Source of the DNA: Balanoglossus misakiensis
Lineage: Eukaryota > Hemichordata
Direction: 5' to 3'
Assembly: GCA_040954595.2 (NCBI GenBank)
Contig: CM082577.2
Location: forward strand, 12,028,001-12,092,000
DNA: 64,000 bases
In this document: piece by piece, positions 22,601-34,907 of the stretch
Layout of the letters: the number at the start of each line of letters is the position of its first letter
Position numbering within the stretch: position 1 is the first letter of the stretch
The notes under the pieces: generated by a model
What the model was told of the DNA's origin: nothing
Database searches by the model: none
What the model saw: the letters and a program-made list of their open reading frames with translations, nothing else
Program-made: the position numbers and the translations under genes

Positions 22601-22900
22601 TCAGTGTACATGTACTTTGTAAAGTAGGGACTTACGTTTCCCATTTAGCAGTAAGTTTTGGTGTACCTTGACTCGTGTCATTGAGGAAGAGTTTGAGTTT
22701 CTCCGTATCTGGCAATTCTTGAAAATCGTGAAAATGCTTGCTGGTAATATCAAATAAATTTTCATTATATAAAGTACAGCGTAAAAGAAAGTGAAATTCG
22801 TCTTCCATTGCATTCTCTGTGTAAAATATACAAATTCTTTCATTCAAAGCTTCTTCTCCAATCTGCCTGTTTCAACTCGTAGTGGCAAAATTCCAAGTCT
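22601..22900 (-). pseudogene. Non-LTR retrotransposon 3' coding fragment
   Basis: The minus-strand reading contains EDEFHFLLRCTLYNE followed by LFDITSKHFHDFQELPDTEK. This is the C-terminal pattern common in non-LTR retrotransposon ORF2 proteins (a cysteine-containing motif followed by EDE-HFLL-C). It is short and degenerate, with no complete ORF around it. Confidence 0.6.
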
Positions 22901-23678
22901 GAATTGAGCTAGGAAAGTCATTTACTACGGTCCAGAATATTAAAACAATGGATAGTTAAAGCAACAAAACAACTATATAAATTGAAAGCACTATGCCAAA
23001 CAATAAAAAATATTTGCATAAATGTTGATAAATCATGAAACAATGGTTGAAAATTTGATGCATGGAAATCTCACAGGGAAAATTTTCCTACAAACATTTC
23101 AGCAATAATATATATATGCCTGCTAGTAATAGTGTTGACACAATAGAACAGCTGAAATGGCTCCTCCTACTGGTAGTCAGCGGTGACCACCGTTTTGCAA
23201 AATAAGTAGTCTGTAAGGAGCAATTGGTAGTCAGTTGACATGTGACTTCTGCTAAATTTGAGCCTGTATCAAACACTCTGAATGCTAGGATCATGAATTC
23301 TATTCATGAAAACTGACCATGATTTAGGTTTGAGGCAAAGTTTAATTCATTTAATTAAATCAGGATAGCGGAACAATAGTATTTCCCCATGTCACTTTTG
23401 CACTTGGCCACTACTGCTACGGTGAAGTCCCTATGCTTTGTTATTTAAGGTTGCTATGCCAACAGGCAATGCACTGCAGCACTATTGTTCAAGGAATTGT
23501 CCAGGAGATTTGGAACAATGCAGTGCATCAATGTTTTTCACCGCCATGTCCATGTCGCTGTTGTGTATGGCTAACATGAGTTGCCAAGCAATTGCATTAC
23601 AGCAATGTGCATGTCCACACCAGTGTCTCAGTACAGTATATATCCACAAGGTTCCACTATGAGTCCTTATCTGCATAC

Positions 23679-25239
23679 ATGACAGTTTTACAGTGTTCCG
23701 GCATTTTCTCTCTGTACTCCGAGTTGATCCCATCCAGAGCAAGATTGGAACCGATGCTAGCACAGCGCAACCAAGTGTCAGATATGTCAAACTCAAACGC
23801 AACCTGGTGAACAAAAAATAGGACAACAATGAAGGGTGGTAAAGGGATGTTCCTGAAAATATTGCAACCATTATAAATATGAAAATTTCATATGACTTTA
23901 CATGGCCAAAGGTTGTGTCTAAGTATTCTAATAGCCATCGTGGCACTTTTTTGGCATGTGCCACGTACCAACTGAAAATCAGTGACTGGCTGTATTTGCA
24001 TTTTCCATGGTACATGTAACAGTGATTAGGTGACAAATTGTGCCTCAAATTACACCACATCACTAGACCTTTAAACCGATCTAGTCCTGGAAGTGTTCTA
24101 ATTTGTTTGAACAAAAATCCTCAAAAGAAAAAGTGTGACAACAGCCTGTGTATATTTATGAATAATTTAAGACTGCAACAAAAATCTGGAGACAAAACTG
24201 ACCTTGAAGAATTTCCGCAGATGATCAACCACAGCATAACAAAAACCAATCCACCAAGTTCTCTGTGAATAAAAAATAAAAACAGTGGCTATTAATTTTA
24301 TCGTAGAAATTGATCAGAATCAAAACATTTGTCACCATTGCCAAAACATGAAAAATATCAATTTTTGCGTACCCCCAGTTTCTGTTCTACTGCACATCAG
24401 TGTGCCCTCTAAGCCAATATGAGGCGCCACTGACCCAACAAACTCACTGGTGACTCAAGAAAATTATCAACACTACATGAAAAAGTATAGGGCTGACTCA
24501 GAGAAATTTTTTGAAATTCTCAAATTGACTCAAAGCTTTGAAAATTTATTTAGAGGGCTAGACATCATTTATTAAAAGCTGTAAATTGTATATCTCTGCA
24601 GCTTTCAACATTTAAATCAAATCACTTGACTTACCTGGCTTCTTCCATTTCATAGAATTTCATTTCTGTCTTGCTGTCTTTTATCGTCTTTGTCAGATAC
24701 AGCGACAGCAAACCCATGGCAACGACATGCAATGTGCAGGTTATCCGCCATATTTGATTATCTGCATAGAGAAAACAAAGAAATAATTAGTTTTGTCTTG
24801 TAGTCCGATTTATGGTTTAATCGCAACAATTAAACCAGAAACACAAGATTTGCGCAAATATAAAATCATCACACATTAACCTCAGTGGTACATGAAGCTA
24901 TTAAAATCATAGACCTTTCATCTCTGTGATGGAGGATTCAGGAACTTTGGTTAAAGACTAACTTGCTGTGACAGAATGACATTTCTAAAATGTCAACTGA
25001 ACAACAATGAATATATCTAAGGCATTGTGGGTAATTAAACCGTTTGTGCACAGAAATATCAGTTTCACAATTTGAAGAAGTCTCAATATAAAAATTCAAG
25101 ATTCACATCCATGGTTGTATATTTCTGCCTTAAACATTTTGTTTAATGTTTGAATTACATCATAAAAAGTCAACTTGCCTGTCACATGACTAGACACTGC
25201 TATAGCCAAACACAACAATGCAGGTATACTGTAAAGATC
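23679..25239 (-). CDS. Multi-pass membrane protein, partial; possibly PGAP2/FRAG1-like
   Basis: Four minus-strand exons join in frame: 25179-25239, 24635-24761, 24203-24262 and 23679-23803 (last border uncertain). The joined product reads DLYSIPALLCLAIAVSSHVT, then DNQIWRITCTLHVVAMGLLS, then a charged loop, then GGLVFVMLWLIICG, then LTLGCAVLASVPILLWMG and a basic tail. At least three or four membrane helices are visible. The pattern of a P..L.AIA segment followed by IWR...LH resembles the FRAG1/DRAM/PGAP2 family (PGAP2 acts in Golgi GPI-anchor lipid remodelling), but I recognise this only weakly. The first intron uses a GC donor (ACAG/GCAAGTT). The N-terminal exon was not found. Confidence 0.5.
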
Positions 25240-25517
25240 CTGAAACAAACGAAGAAAATATCTCAGTATTTTTTTCACATTTTTTCAATTTCATAAAGTC
25301 CCTTTTCTTTTTGCTGATGACAAGTACCCATAATTCTACATTATGGGTACTGGAATTTCTACCCTATTCACTCCTAATACCAGCACGAGGAGCATACAGA
25401 ATTGAACGTCTAACAGTATATAGTGCTTTCATTGCTTTCATTTTCAAGTGTAACTGGTTTTGCTTAAATTTGCTATTAGTAGTATTAAGCATACGCCAAA
25501 TTCTTTGGCTTGACTGA

Positions 25518-26110
25518 TCATTTCACCATGAATTTTGAAGCCACAGTTTTCTTTAACATTCTGCTTTTCCTAGGCATGTTGAGAATCATAAATTTGGTTT
25601 TGACATTTACTGTGAGCTCCCATTGTTGGCGGTATACACCTAGTTTGCTTTCACAGTTTTGAAGCCCTTCTGTAGATTCTAAAATTAGCAATAAATCATC
25701 GATCTGCATAAATAATACAGTTTTAACTTGACACTATCCAGTTCGACTAGAAAATCAGATTCTTCCCCAAAAATATCAGTGCAATCATTTAGAATTTTTT
25801 TTAAAATGAGACAGACAAATTACATCCCTGCTGAACTCCACAAGATGTCTCAAACCTCTTTGAAAACCTTGTAATTAACATTTTCCAACCTTGTTTTAAT
25901 TAATGACTGATAAAATTTACCAACTTCAAAAATAAATCCTTCTTCAAAACACAATCAGAAGCCCATCTCAAGTCAACAAAAGCTGAGTATAAATAATTTC
26001 CTCTCTTTTTCCATTCAGTTTAGACACATTTGTTTATTGCAGTGTTGGGAACAAACATAGAATCAGATGTTCTTGTGTTCTTTCTGAACCTGAACCAAAA
26101 TGGTGCAATA
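25518..26110 (-). pseudogene. Degenerate non-LTR reverse transcriptase fragment
   Basis: The minus strand encodes a degraded YADD-like motif, IDDLLLILESTEGLQNC, followed by VYRQQWELTVNVKTKFMI. These are the RT catalytic loop and downstream residues typical of non-LTR elements. Upstream (to ~26110) are matching remnants in shifted frames. The fragment is broken by stops and frameshifts. Confidence 0.65.
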
Positions 26111-27285
26111 AGCCTGTTAATGTCTAGGTAGCTTATTAACTGTGTATTGAAAATTGACCTTGCATAATTTTGATAAACAGCTCGATAGTGCTATGGCCCT
26201 ATAGTTGCATGGATTTGACGTATCACTAGATTTATGGAAAGGTTGTAACATAGCTGATTTCTAAACATTGGATTTCTGAAGAAAACTCCTATTTTTCAAA
26301 ATATCCCAATTTTTGTTGAATTGGGTGGTTTTGGTACCATTTTCTGGAACATTTTGCATGGGGACCCTATATTTTTTTCTCCTTTTTTTCAAAGAAGGTC
26401 ATTAGAAAAACTGAAAGAATACTTTCGTGGCCATCAGGACATTAATTTGAATGGTAGCGACTACCTTTCTAGATGATACTACAACGACTGACCTATTTTC
26501 CAAGTGTCTTGCTCCAGAAACATCATGATGGACTGACAACTTCTCCAGAGATCTTCATGTTGAACAAGGTTCTCTCCTCCAATTGCACACCACCCTGCAA
26601 AACATTCAAGCCACAAAATCAACTAAAGCCAGCAAAGAAACAAAAACAAAATCTGGAACAGTCATTGCTTTTCAAGTTTCTCCCTAGAAACCATTTGCTA
26701 CAGGAACATGTCTCCTTTGGTTTTCAATCAAGAGGCTGGTCAAACAGTGTTTTCCAGTGGAGATATTTTAGTTCTTACTGGTGTTTGGCTTACTACAGTT
26801 AGACATCTCCTAAAAATGCTAAATTTTGATTTACATCATCTAGTTGTCTTAAAAAGATGTCGCAAATATGCATATTTAACATCATGACAGGGAAATGCAA
26901 CACCGTACAATCATTTACCTGATCACTGGTTAGCTGCCATGCCCAATAATCTCATGATCCAGAACACACTGCCAGGCAAGATCTTCTAACACCATGGACT
27001 TCATTCCTGGAGACATCTCACTGTGTTCTTGAACTTGGTTCTCAAAGGACAGCTTACATTTTTGGGGAAGTGGGTTTAGTCTCCAAACATTGGAAAAACA
27101 CATTTTTCCAATGTTTAGATTACACCGTCAGCACGTGAAGCTACCCACTATGACGGCACCTACTCTAAAAGGGCCTGCCCCCAGAATCCCATTACAAGGC
27201 CGTGTGTCCCTATCTAAAGGAAGGAGTCCCACAACTCAGTTTGCAAACTGAAATTTGAACAGTAAATCAAACAATTCGTTCTTAC
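26111..27285. other. No gene seen
   Basis: AT-rich sequence with a short perfect hairpin at ~27084-27117 (CATTGGAAAAA and its complement). No supported exon. Confidence 0.5.
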
Positions 27286-27351
27286 CCGGGAAGGGCCCAA
27301 TACCCCCAAACCTCTGCCCCTGTGCGCATCCAGGTCCAGGTCTTGTGTGAT
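27286..27351 (-). CDS. Candidate exon, phase 0, 22 codons
   Basis: On the minus strand, CTACAG precedes and GTAAGAAC follows a 66-nt open segment beginning ITQDLDLDAHRGRGLGVLGP. It is in phase 0 on both sides, the same phase as the 72-nt exon-like units just upstream, so it may continue that gene. No domain recognised. Confidence 0.35.
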
Positions 27352-27379
27352 CTGTAGAGATAAACAGATAGAAATATAA

Positions 27380-29740
27380 TGTTAGTAAAGTGCATGAAAG
27401 AAATTATTGGAATAACACATACCGAAATTAACGCTGGATTTTTTCTTTGTCTTCTCCTTGGTCTTCTGGTCTTCGTCTTCTCCTTGGTCTTCTGGTCTTC
27501 GTCTTCTGGTCTTCATCCGGGGGTATCTGTTGAAGGAATCAAAGGGGAAAAAATGGTTAGAATATATTAAAATAATTTTGCATATTATACATGGATAAAC
27601 ACATACCATAATTAACGCTGGGTTTTTCTTCGTCTTCTCCTTGGCCTTCTGGTCTTCGTCTTCTCGTTGGTCTTCTGGTCTTCATCCGGGGGTATCTGTT
27701 GAAGGAATCAAAGGGGAAAAATGGTTAGAATATATTAAAATAATTTTGCATTTTATACATGGATAAACACATACCATAATTAACGCTGGGTTTTTCTTCG
27801 TCTTCTCCTTGGCCTTCTGGTCTTCGTCTTCTGGTCTTCGTCCGGGGGTATCTGTTGAAGGAATCAAAGGGGAAAAATGGTTAGAATATATTAAAATAAT
27901 TTTGCATATTATACATGGATAAACACATACCATAATTAACGCTGGGTTTTTCTTCGTCTTCTCCTTGGCCTTCTGGTCTTCGTCTTCTGGTCTTCATCCG
28001 GGGGTATCTGTTGAAGGAATCAAAGGGGAAAAATGGTTAGAATATATTAAAATAATTTTGCATATTATACATGGATAAACACATACCATAATTAACGCTG
28101 GGTTTTTCTTCGTCTTCTCCTTGGCCTTCTGGTCTTCGTCTTCTGGTCTTCATCCGGGGGTATCTGTTGAAGGAATCAAAGGGGAAAAATGGTTAGAATA
28201 TATTAAAATAATTTTGCATTTTATACATGGATAAACACATACCATAATTAACGCTGGATTTTTCTTCGTCTTCTCCTTGGCCTTCTGGTCTTCGTCTTCT
28301 GGTCTTCGTCCGGGGGTATCTGTTGAAGGAATCAAAGGGGAAAAATGGTTAGAATATATTAAAATAATTTTGCATATTATACATGGATAAACACATACCA
28401 TAATTAACGCTGGGTTTTTCTTCGTCTTCTCCTTGGCCTTCTGGTCTTCGTCTTCTGGTCTTCATCCGGGGGTATCTGTTGAAGGAATCAAAGGGGAAAA
28501 ATGGTTAGAATATATTAAAATAATTTTGCATTTTATACATGGATAAACACATACCATAATTAACGCTGGGTTTTTCTTCGTCTTCTCCTTGGCCTTCTGG
28601 TCTTCGTCTTCTGGTCTTCGTCCGGGGGTATCTGTTGAAGGAATCAAAGGGGAAAAATGGTTAGAATATATTAAAATAATTTTGCATATCATACATGGAT
28701 AAACACATACCATAATTAACGCTGGGTTTTTCTTCGTCTTCTCCTTGGCCTTCTGGTCTTCGTCTTCTGGTCTTCATCCGGGGGTATCTGTTGAAGGAAT
28801 CAAAGGGGAAAAATGGTTAGAATATATTAAAATAATTTTGCATATTATACATGGATAAACACATACCATAATTAACGCTGGGTTTTTCTTCGTCTTCTCC
28901 TTGGCCTTCTGGTCTTCGTCTTCTGGTCTTCATCCGGGGGTATCTGTTGAAGAAATCAAAGGGGAAAAATGGTTAGAATATATTAAAATAATTTTGCATT
29001 TAATACATGGATAAACACATACCATAATTAACGCTGGGTTTTTCTTCTTCTTCTCCTTGGTCTTCTGGTCTTCGTCTTCTCCTTGGTCTTCTGGTCTTCA
29101 TCCGGGGGTATCTGTTGAAGGAATCAAAGGGGAAAAATGGTTAGTATATTTTAAAATAATTTTGCATTAATTACATGGAATAACACATACCGAAATTAAA
29201 GCTGGGTTTTTCTTCGTCTTCTTCTTGGTGTTCTGGTTCTTCTGGTCTTCATCCTGGGGTATCTGTTGAAGAAATCAAAGGGGAAAAAATGGTTAGAATA
29301 TTTTAAAATAAATTTGCATTTTATACATGGATAAACACATACCGTAATTAACGCTGGGTTTTTCTTCGTCTTCTTCTTGGTGTTCTGGTTCTTCTGGTCT
29401 TCATCCTGGGGTATCTGTTGAAGGAATCAAAGGGGAAAAATGGTTAGTATATTTTAAAATAATTTTGCGTTAATTACATGGAATAACACATACCGAAATT
29501 AAAGCTGGGTTTTTCTTCGTCTTCTTCTTGGTGTTCTGGTTCTTCTGGTCTTCATCCGGGGGTATCTGTTGAAGGAATCAAAGGGGAAAAAATGGTTAGA
29601 ATATTTTAAAATAAATTTGCATTTTATACATGGATAAACACATACCGTAATTAACGCTGGGTTTTTCTTCGTCTTCTTCTTGGTGTTCTGGTTCTTCTGG
29701 TCTTCATCCTGGGGTATCTGTGTGATAAATCTGTGGAGAA
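27380..29740 (-). repeat. Tandem array of ~15 intron+exon units (156-bp core period)
   Basis: Units repeat every 156 bp from about 27691 to 28939 (GGTATCTGTTGAAG at 27691, 27847, 28003 and on). Longer or variant units occur at both ends. On the minus strand every unit contains a polypyrimidine tract, an acceptor TTCAACAG, a purine-rich stretch and a donor GTATGTG. Four upstream units (~29187-29714) have 72-nt phase-0 exons reading IPQDEDQKNQNTKKKTKKNP. The core units have 77-nt stretches (or 89 and 104), which are not multiples of three and break that frame with a TAA or TGA. The array looks like a duplicated lysine-rich exon that later expanded as a minisatellite. Which gene owns it is unclear. 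Confidence 0.8.
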
Positions 29741-30049
29741 ATCACAAAGAAATTGATTTGTATGTGTGGAAAGATGGATTGACCATACAGACGGATGCGC
29801 AGCATAATATGTCGAAGATTGCACTGGATTCTGATTGCCTCCTCCTAAAATTTGATTTCACCTGACAAAGTAACTGTTGAGAAAGCAGAAAGAAACTGTT
29901 TAATATAATGTGGCAAGATGCCAAATAAGAATATGTAATGTTGAGGTTGGTGGAGTGGGGTGGTGGTGGTGGGCCGTGGGCTGGATTCTCTTTGTCTTCA
30001 CTTTAAAGTCCATTTCTTCTACAATGGCGACTGGTTTACTGCTGGTTTC

Positions 30050-30145
30050 TTCACTTCAAATTTCGTTTCTTCCGACATGACTTCAGCGTGGGCCTTCCTT
30101 GGCGAAATCTGGTTGTCTTCTCTTTAATTTCTTCTGGATCTGGCT
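30050..30145 (-). other. Candidate relic of a lysine-rich exon
   Basis: On the minus strand, CTTCTCAACAG precedes PDPEEIKEKTTRFRQGRP, which resembles the exon-like units at 29.2-29.7 kb (PQDEDQK...). No clear donor follows, so it may be a decayed copy. Confidence 0.3.
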
Positions 30146-30329
30146 GTTGAGAAGACAGAAAGAGAATGGCGAGAATGGGCTGGTTTACTGGTATCTTGAC
30201 TTCAAAGTTGGTTTCTTCTGGCATGACTTTGTTGAAACAAGTAAAGGCCATGAAAAATTGATCTTATGGGCGTTCGCGTTATAACTTTAAATATTGCACT
30301 TTCAAGGGTCAGTTAAAAAAAACACCAAT

Positions 30330-31000
30330 CGCGAAAATCAAGAACGAAAACGAAGTGTGTCTGTCGGACAAATATTGCAGTTTGAAGATCCGGTCATCAA
30401 AGATGTGCCCTTCCTGCTCGCTCGCTCGGTGCCAATCTGCTGTTTGGTTGTCTTCTCTTCTGACACGATGACAGCAGAAAGAGACTTGTGTGGCAGGAAA
30501 ATCATGGAACGAAAACGAAGTGTGTCTGTCGGACAAATATTGCAGTTTGGAGATCCGGATCCGGTCATCAAAGATGTGCCCTTCCTGCTCGCTCGCTCGC
30601 TTGCTCGGTGCCAATCTGCTGTTTGGTTGTCTTCTCTTCTGACACGATGACAGCAGAAAGAGACTTGTGTGGCAGGAAAATCATTGAACGAAAACGAAGT
30701 GTGTCTGTCGGACAAATGTTGCAAGTTTGGAGATCCGGTCATCAAAGATGTGCCCTTCCTGCTCGCTCGCTCGGTGCCAATCTGCTGTTTGGTTGTCTTC
30801 TCTTCTGACACGATGACAGCAGAAAGAGACTTGTGTGGCAGGAAAATCATGGAACGAAAACGAAGTGTGTCTGTCGGACAAATATTGCAGTTTGGAGATC
30901 CGGTCATCAAAGATGTGCCCTTCCTGCTCGCTCGCTCGCTCGGTGCCAATCTGCTGTTTGGTTGTCTTCTCTTCTGACACGATGACTATTGAGAAAGCAG
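30330..31000 (-). repeat. Tandem repeat, ~165-179-bp unit, four copies, with a minus-strand open frame
   Basis: The word TGTGTCTGTCGGACAAAT recurs at ~30356, 30521, 30700 and 30866. On the minus strand one frame stays open across most of the array (~203 codons), with blocks such as VSEEKTTKQQIGTERAS and NICPTDTLRFRS. The block begins after acceptor TTTCTCAATAG at ~30989. The EEKTTK words recall the lysine-rich units nearby. Protein status is uncertain. Confidence 0.6.
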
Positions 31001-31189
31001 AAAGAGAATTGTGTGGACGGATGAAACTTTAAAATATTCTTCTGGGAAAGGAGAAAAGAAATGGTGTTGAGAAACGAAAAACGGAATTTCAGAGAAGCTT
31101 GGGCGCGGGTCTTCTTCGTGAATTAGGCCTATGCGGTATTGCCGAGAGAATTGGTGGAACTGGTCTGGGCGCGCATCCTTGTCTTCGAA

Positions 31190-31515
31190 CGTGTTTTAAA
31201 AAAAGTTTCAAGCAGCTAATCTGTAAACTGGACGACCGATATCGCGAAGACTTTTTGCAACCACGCAGTTTCTTTATTTGTTCCGAATAAAAACGATCAA
31301 CCGTGTCGTTATTTTATACATAACATGCAACTTAGTTTACCAAAGACACCTATCATTTCAGAAAAGTTTCAAACAGCTAATGTGTAAACTGGACGGCCGA
31401 TATGGCGAAATTGCGGCGTTTTGCAACTATGTAGTTTCTTTCCACCTTTCCGAATAAAAATTATGAACTGCTGTGCCGTTTTATAACATGCAACTTAGAT
31501 AGCCAAAGTCACCTA
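31190..31515. repeat. Two diverged ~165-bp tandem units
   Basis: AAAAGTTTCAAGCAGCTAAT at ~31199 recurs as AAAAGTTTCAAACAGCTAAT at ~31362, each followed by GTAAACTGGACG and, later, CCGAATAAAAA and AACATGCAACTTAG. A weaker third relic begins at ~31741. Confidence 0.65.
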
Positions 31516-32955
31516 TAATTTAACTAAAATCTCGCGTGTCAGATAAAAACTTTTGCGTGAATGACAAACGCCTATCTTTCCCATAAAAAAAACTGTTCTT
31601 ACCGAAAATTTTAGGAGAATTTGGACCCCCATAGGTATCTAGCAGCATACCTCTAGCCCCAGACAGGGTTAGTGGGTTGGTGCAATGTGGTGCATGTGCG
31701 AACTGCCTGAGTCTGCAGGTCGGCTGTCAGATCCTGGCTCATACGGACAGCTAATTTATAAACCGGTCGACCCATTTAATTACATGTGAAGGTTACCAAT
31801 ATCGCGAAATTATGGCGCGTTTTGCAATCGATTTAGCCTATTTTCTTTGAAAAACACCGATCATGCAAATCATAGAACGAAATTCGAAAACGTCGTGTGT
31901 ACATGTCTGTTGGACAAATCGTTTGTACCCAGCCGTGGTACATTTTAGGCGCGTGTTTTTCCGAAAATACCGGTAAAATACACAGAAAATGCAGTACAAT
32001 GGATTTGAACCGGGCTGAAAGTATACATATAATTTAGGCCTAAACAGTAAATCATGTCAAATGTAAAAGGAAAACTTATCTTTAGTGCGCATCGCAGCAG
32101 GTTGGAGACACGGGCACGTAGAGATCCGCTTCTGTAAGATGTTGCTTGGAGCTCGCCCTGTGAAAAAATGAGGTTTGTTTCTCGAACGTCTTGTTCAAAT
32201 AAAATATATTCAAATATATTCAACCGCCAAAACGCATAGAGAATATTTCAGCATTCGGAGAAACGCGTCGCTCATTGGTGTTTCAGTCCAACTCGGAAAA
32301 ACACTATTGTACAAATACAGGTGGTTACAGTTCACTGCTGTCACGGTATCGATTTATTTTATCGAGACAAAAGGGGCGACCCAAGGATATTTGCATGCAA
32401 AGGGAAAATACTATTAACACCTATTGCAATGGCAGGGGTACTTGGTATCCAGTGAGTACCAGATTAAACTGGAAAACTACGCGCGTTCATCTTTTTCCCA
32501 TAGGATTACACGTGGAATAGCTAGAAAACCCACTTCTACTGTTGTAATGTTCACGATAGCTCTGTCAAGTAAAGATAAATTAATTCATTCATTCCAGTAA
32601 AATCGAATGGTCACCGCGCTCAATTTTGAGATATATTTCGTTAAATATTTTCCCCATAGACAAACCATTCGTGATAAATACTGAGTCTGTAGTTTTCTTT
32701 TTTTGTCGACTTAATTCATGGCTCGTTTTTTTAAAAAAAAACAAGCGCGGTGACCTCTATATTTTATTACGGATTTTCATTATGTATACAAAGGAGAATC
32801 CAAAAATTCACATTAAAATGACAATGCTTTCAAAAATGTTGTAATAACTTTCAAGTGCCCGTTAACGGGCGTCCGCATCATTTTTCAAGGAATTGCGACA
32901 GCGTTGTTTACATGTAACTGTCAACAGTATACTGGATTATAGGGATCATTTTGAC

Positions 32956-33542
32956 TAAAGTGAGCCAGCCGAGCGCTTCTTGGACACTACCATTCTCTGG
33001 TGGGGACAACGCGCAAACCAAACACGCCATTTTCAAATGCTTTCTCAGACTTGCTCAGACTTGCTCCAAGTCTATGGGCTTCATTATGTGTAGGGAACGC
33101 GTCGGCACGCGCTACCCGAAACCACAAGCTCATCAAGGAAACATTTCGTAGTGAAACATTTATAAAACGCAAAGTACCAAAGTACCAAGGCCGACTTCTC
33201 ATACTGGCCGACTGTAAGCGCTGGCCGACTTGCAAACTGGCCGCCGGACTTCTCATGTATTCGTTAGTAGGGTTTAGGGTCAAGTTTTATGGAGATCGGT
33301 CGCTCACCTGCACTAAAACTAGAAAACATAACAACAAACGGATCATTCACGGCCAAAATATAAAAGAGTCATTTTGTTAAGAAAATCCAGTGTTTTGTTC
33401 CAAAATAAATTTAAGTTTTTTTCTTTTATAAATGTCTACGACCATTCAGGTGACTCGCCACTCTCATCCTCCCAAACGGGCCGTCCCCACCAGAGAATGG
33501 CAGAGTCCAAGAAGCGCTCGGTCGGTTGGACACTTAGCATGC
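32956..33542. mobile_element. ~585-bp foldback element with ~45-bp inverted ends
   Basis: The left end contains CCGAGCGCTTCTTGGAC and CCATTCTCTGGTGGGGAC. The right end (33483-33540) contains the reverse complements GTCCCCACCAGAGAATGG and GTCCAAGAAGCGCTCGG. The interior frames show no domain. Confidence 0.75.
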
Positions 33543-34591
33543 TTAGTCATATGATCCGATTATAGAATGTCTTTTGGGGGAATCCCTATCAAATGGTCGC
33601 TTGTTTTCGATAAGCGCTCTGTCTAGGTCGCTATCTTTCAGGCGAAATCTTCAAAAATAGCGCAGACCCGAGAATCGAAATTATATATTTTAAAAAAAGC
33701 ACTGGTGATTTTTTTTTCTTTTTGACAGGGAGCAAGTTTGACGGGTACTTTCTTGTTTTGGGTATCCCCAAACAGAGTAGTTGACCCCAAACTTTACATT
33801 TGAAAAGAAAAGTTCGTGATTTTCATAACAAAAGGGCAGGGAAACTGGTGACTGGAGCGGCTTTCCGGGCACGTCATTGGCCAGATCGCTTCCAAATATT
33901 AATGATAGGTTAATTGTTATGCTAATAAGCAACACACACTACTATGTCTGTACGGCGAGTATCTGACAAAAATGACCAATACATGCTTGTAACCCTACCC
34001 ATTTGCGGAAAGTAATCACCAACACAATACTTCGCCTGTTGCAAAACACACGAATGAAATTGATTTACAAAATCACAGAATGGCCTATATAGTTAAAAAA
34101 AATACGGTAAATTGCATTAATTGCGTAAAATTATCAATCCTCTCATCAGTCACGGTGCACCCACAATTACACATAACGCGTAGCCCCCTCAGAAAACGCC
34201 CCAAAAGACACAAAATATCGCTACAAATTGGACAGCAGGTATGAATTTTGACATGTGAGGGGTGGTATCGATGGCGATTTATTGTTTAAATTTTGCCTTT
34301 GAGTGAGTGAAAACATCTTCTGAACTCTGCATGCAGTGCACTGTCAAAAGTGGCATTGTTTCCGAACTTCTCTCGTTTTATACATGTATGTCTATAGGCG
34401 CGATCGCCGAACAACAAACATCGCCGTGTACTGTATAAAACACAAACACTTAACAGTTGTGTATACCATGGACGTAAAATAGAATTGCGCTGGCAACTCG
34501 GCAGGTAACCCTGCGTACAGGTCTGTTTGTTCCCGGCGTTACACGGCCTCCACCACGACCCTGCAAGGCGCCATAGAAAAAACTGGTGCTT
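33543..34591. other. No gene seen
   Basis: Mixed-composition DNA without supported exons or clear repeats. Confidence 0.45.
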
Positions 34592-34615
34592 CTGCGGTCC
34601 GGATCCGGACCGCAG
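34592..34615. repeat. Perfect 24-bp palindrome
   Basis: CTGCGGTCC GGATCC GGACCGCAG is its own reverse complement. A second near-perfect palindrome (GCGGCTGC-GCATGT-GCAGCCGC) lies at 34718-34739. Both sit in a GC-rich patch before the direct repeat at 34.9 kb. Confidence 0.85.
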
Positions 34616-34907
34616 CAGGCCACTCGGTAGGCAACTCGACGCGCTACTCGAGTCGCGTCGCTACATCGAACAGTTTACACGGTGGGCGACTGACTGGCAA
34701 CTAGTTGGGCGTAAACAGCGGCTGCGCATGTGCAGCCGCCTCAAAAGCCGATCTTCAAATTGATCTTTATCCGATCAATGCATAAATATTGGTGGTTATT
34801 CTGGGGACAGCATGCATATATTATACTTATCAATTAGCTGATAAACCTGGTCATCTGACCAGGTATTTTTTCTTGAAAAAAAAATTTCGACTGCATACAA
34901 TACGTAT

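Noticed and set aside
23482-24114. Single 210-codon minus ORF as a gene
   Set aside because: Only 23679-23803 fits the spliced membrane-protein frame. The remainder is intron without coding features.
27682-28713. Repeated 83-codon minus ORFs starting MVCVYPC
   Set aside because: They read through the GTATG donor and the AT-rich intron part of each unit. The start lies inside intron sequence.
27382-29740. CRISPR-like array
   Set aside because: Repeats are long, adjacent and lack unique spacers, and the setting is clearly eukaryotic with splice signals in each unit.
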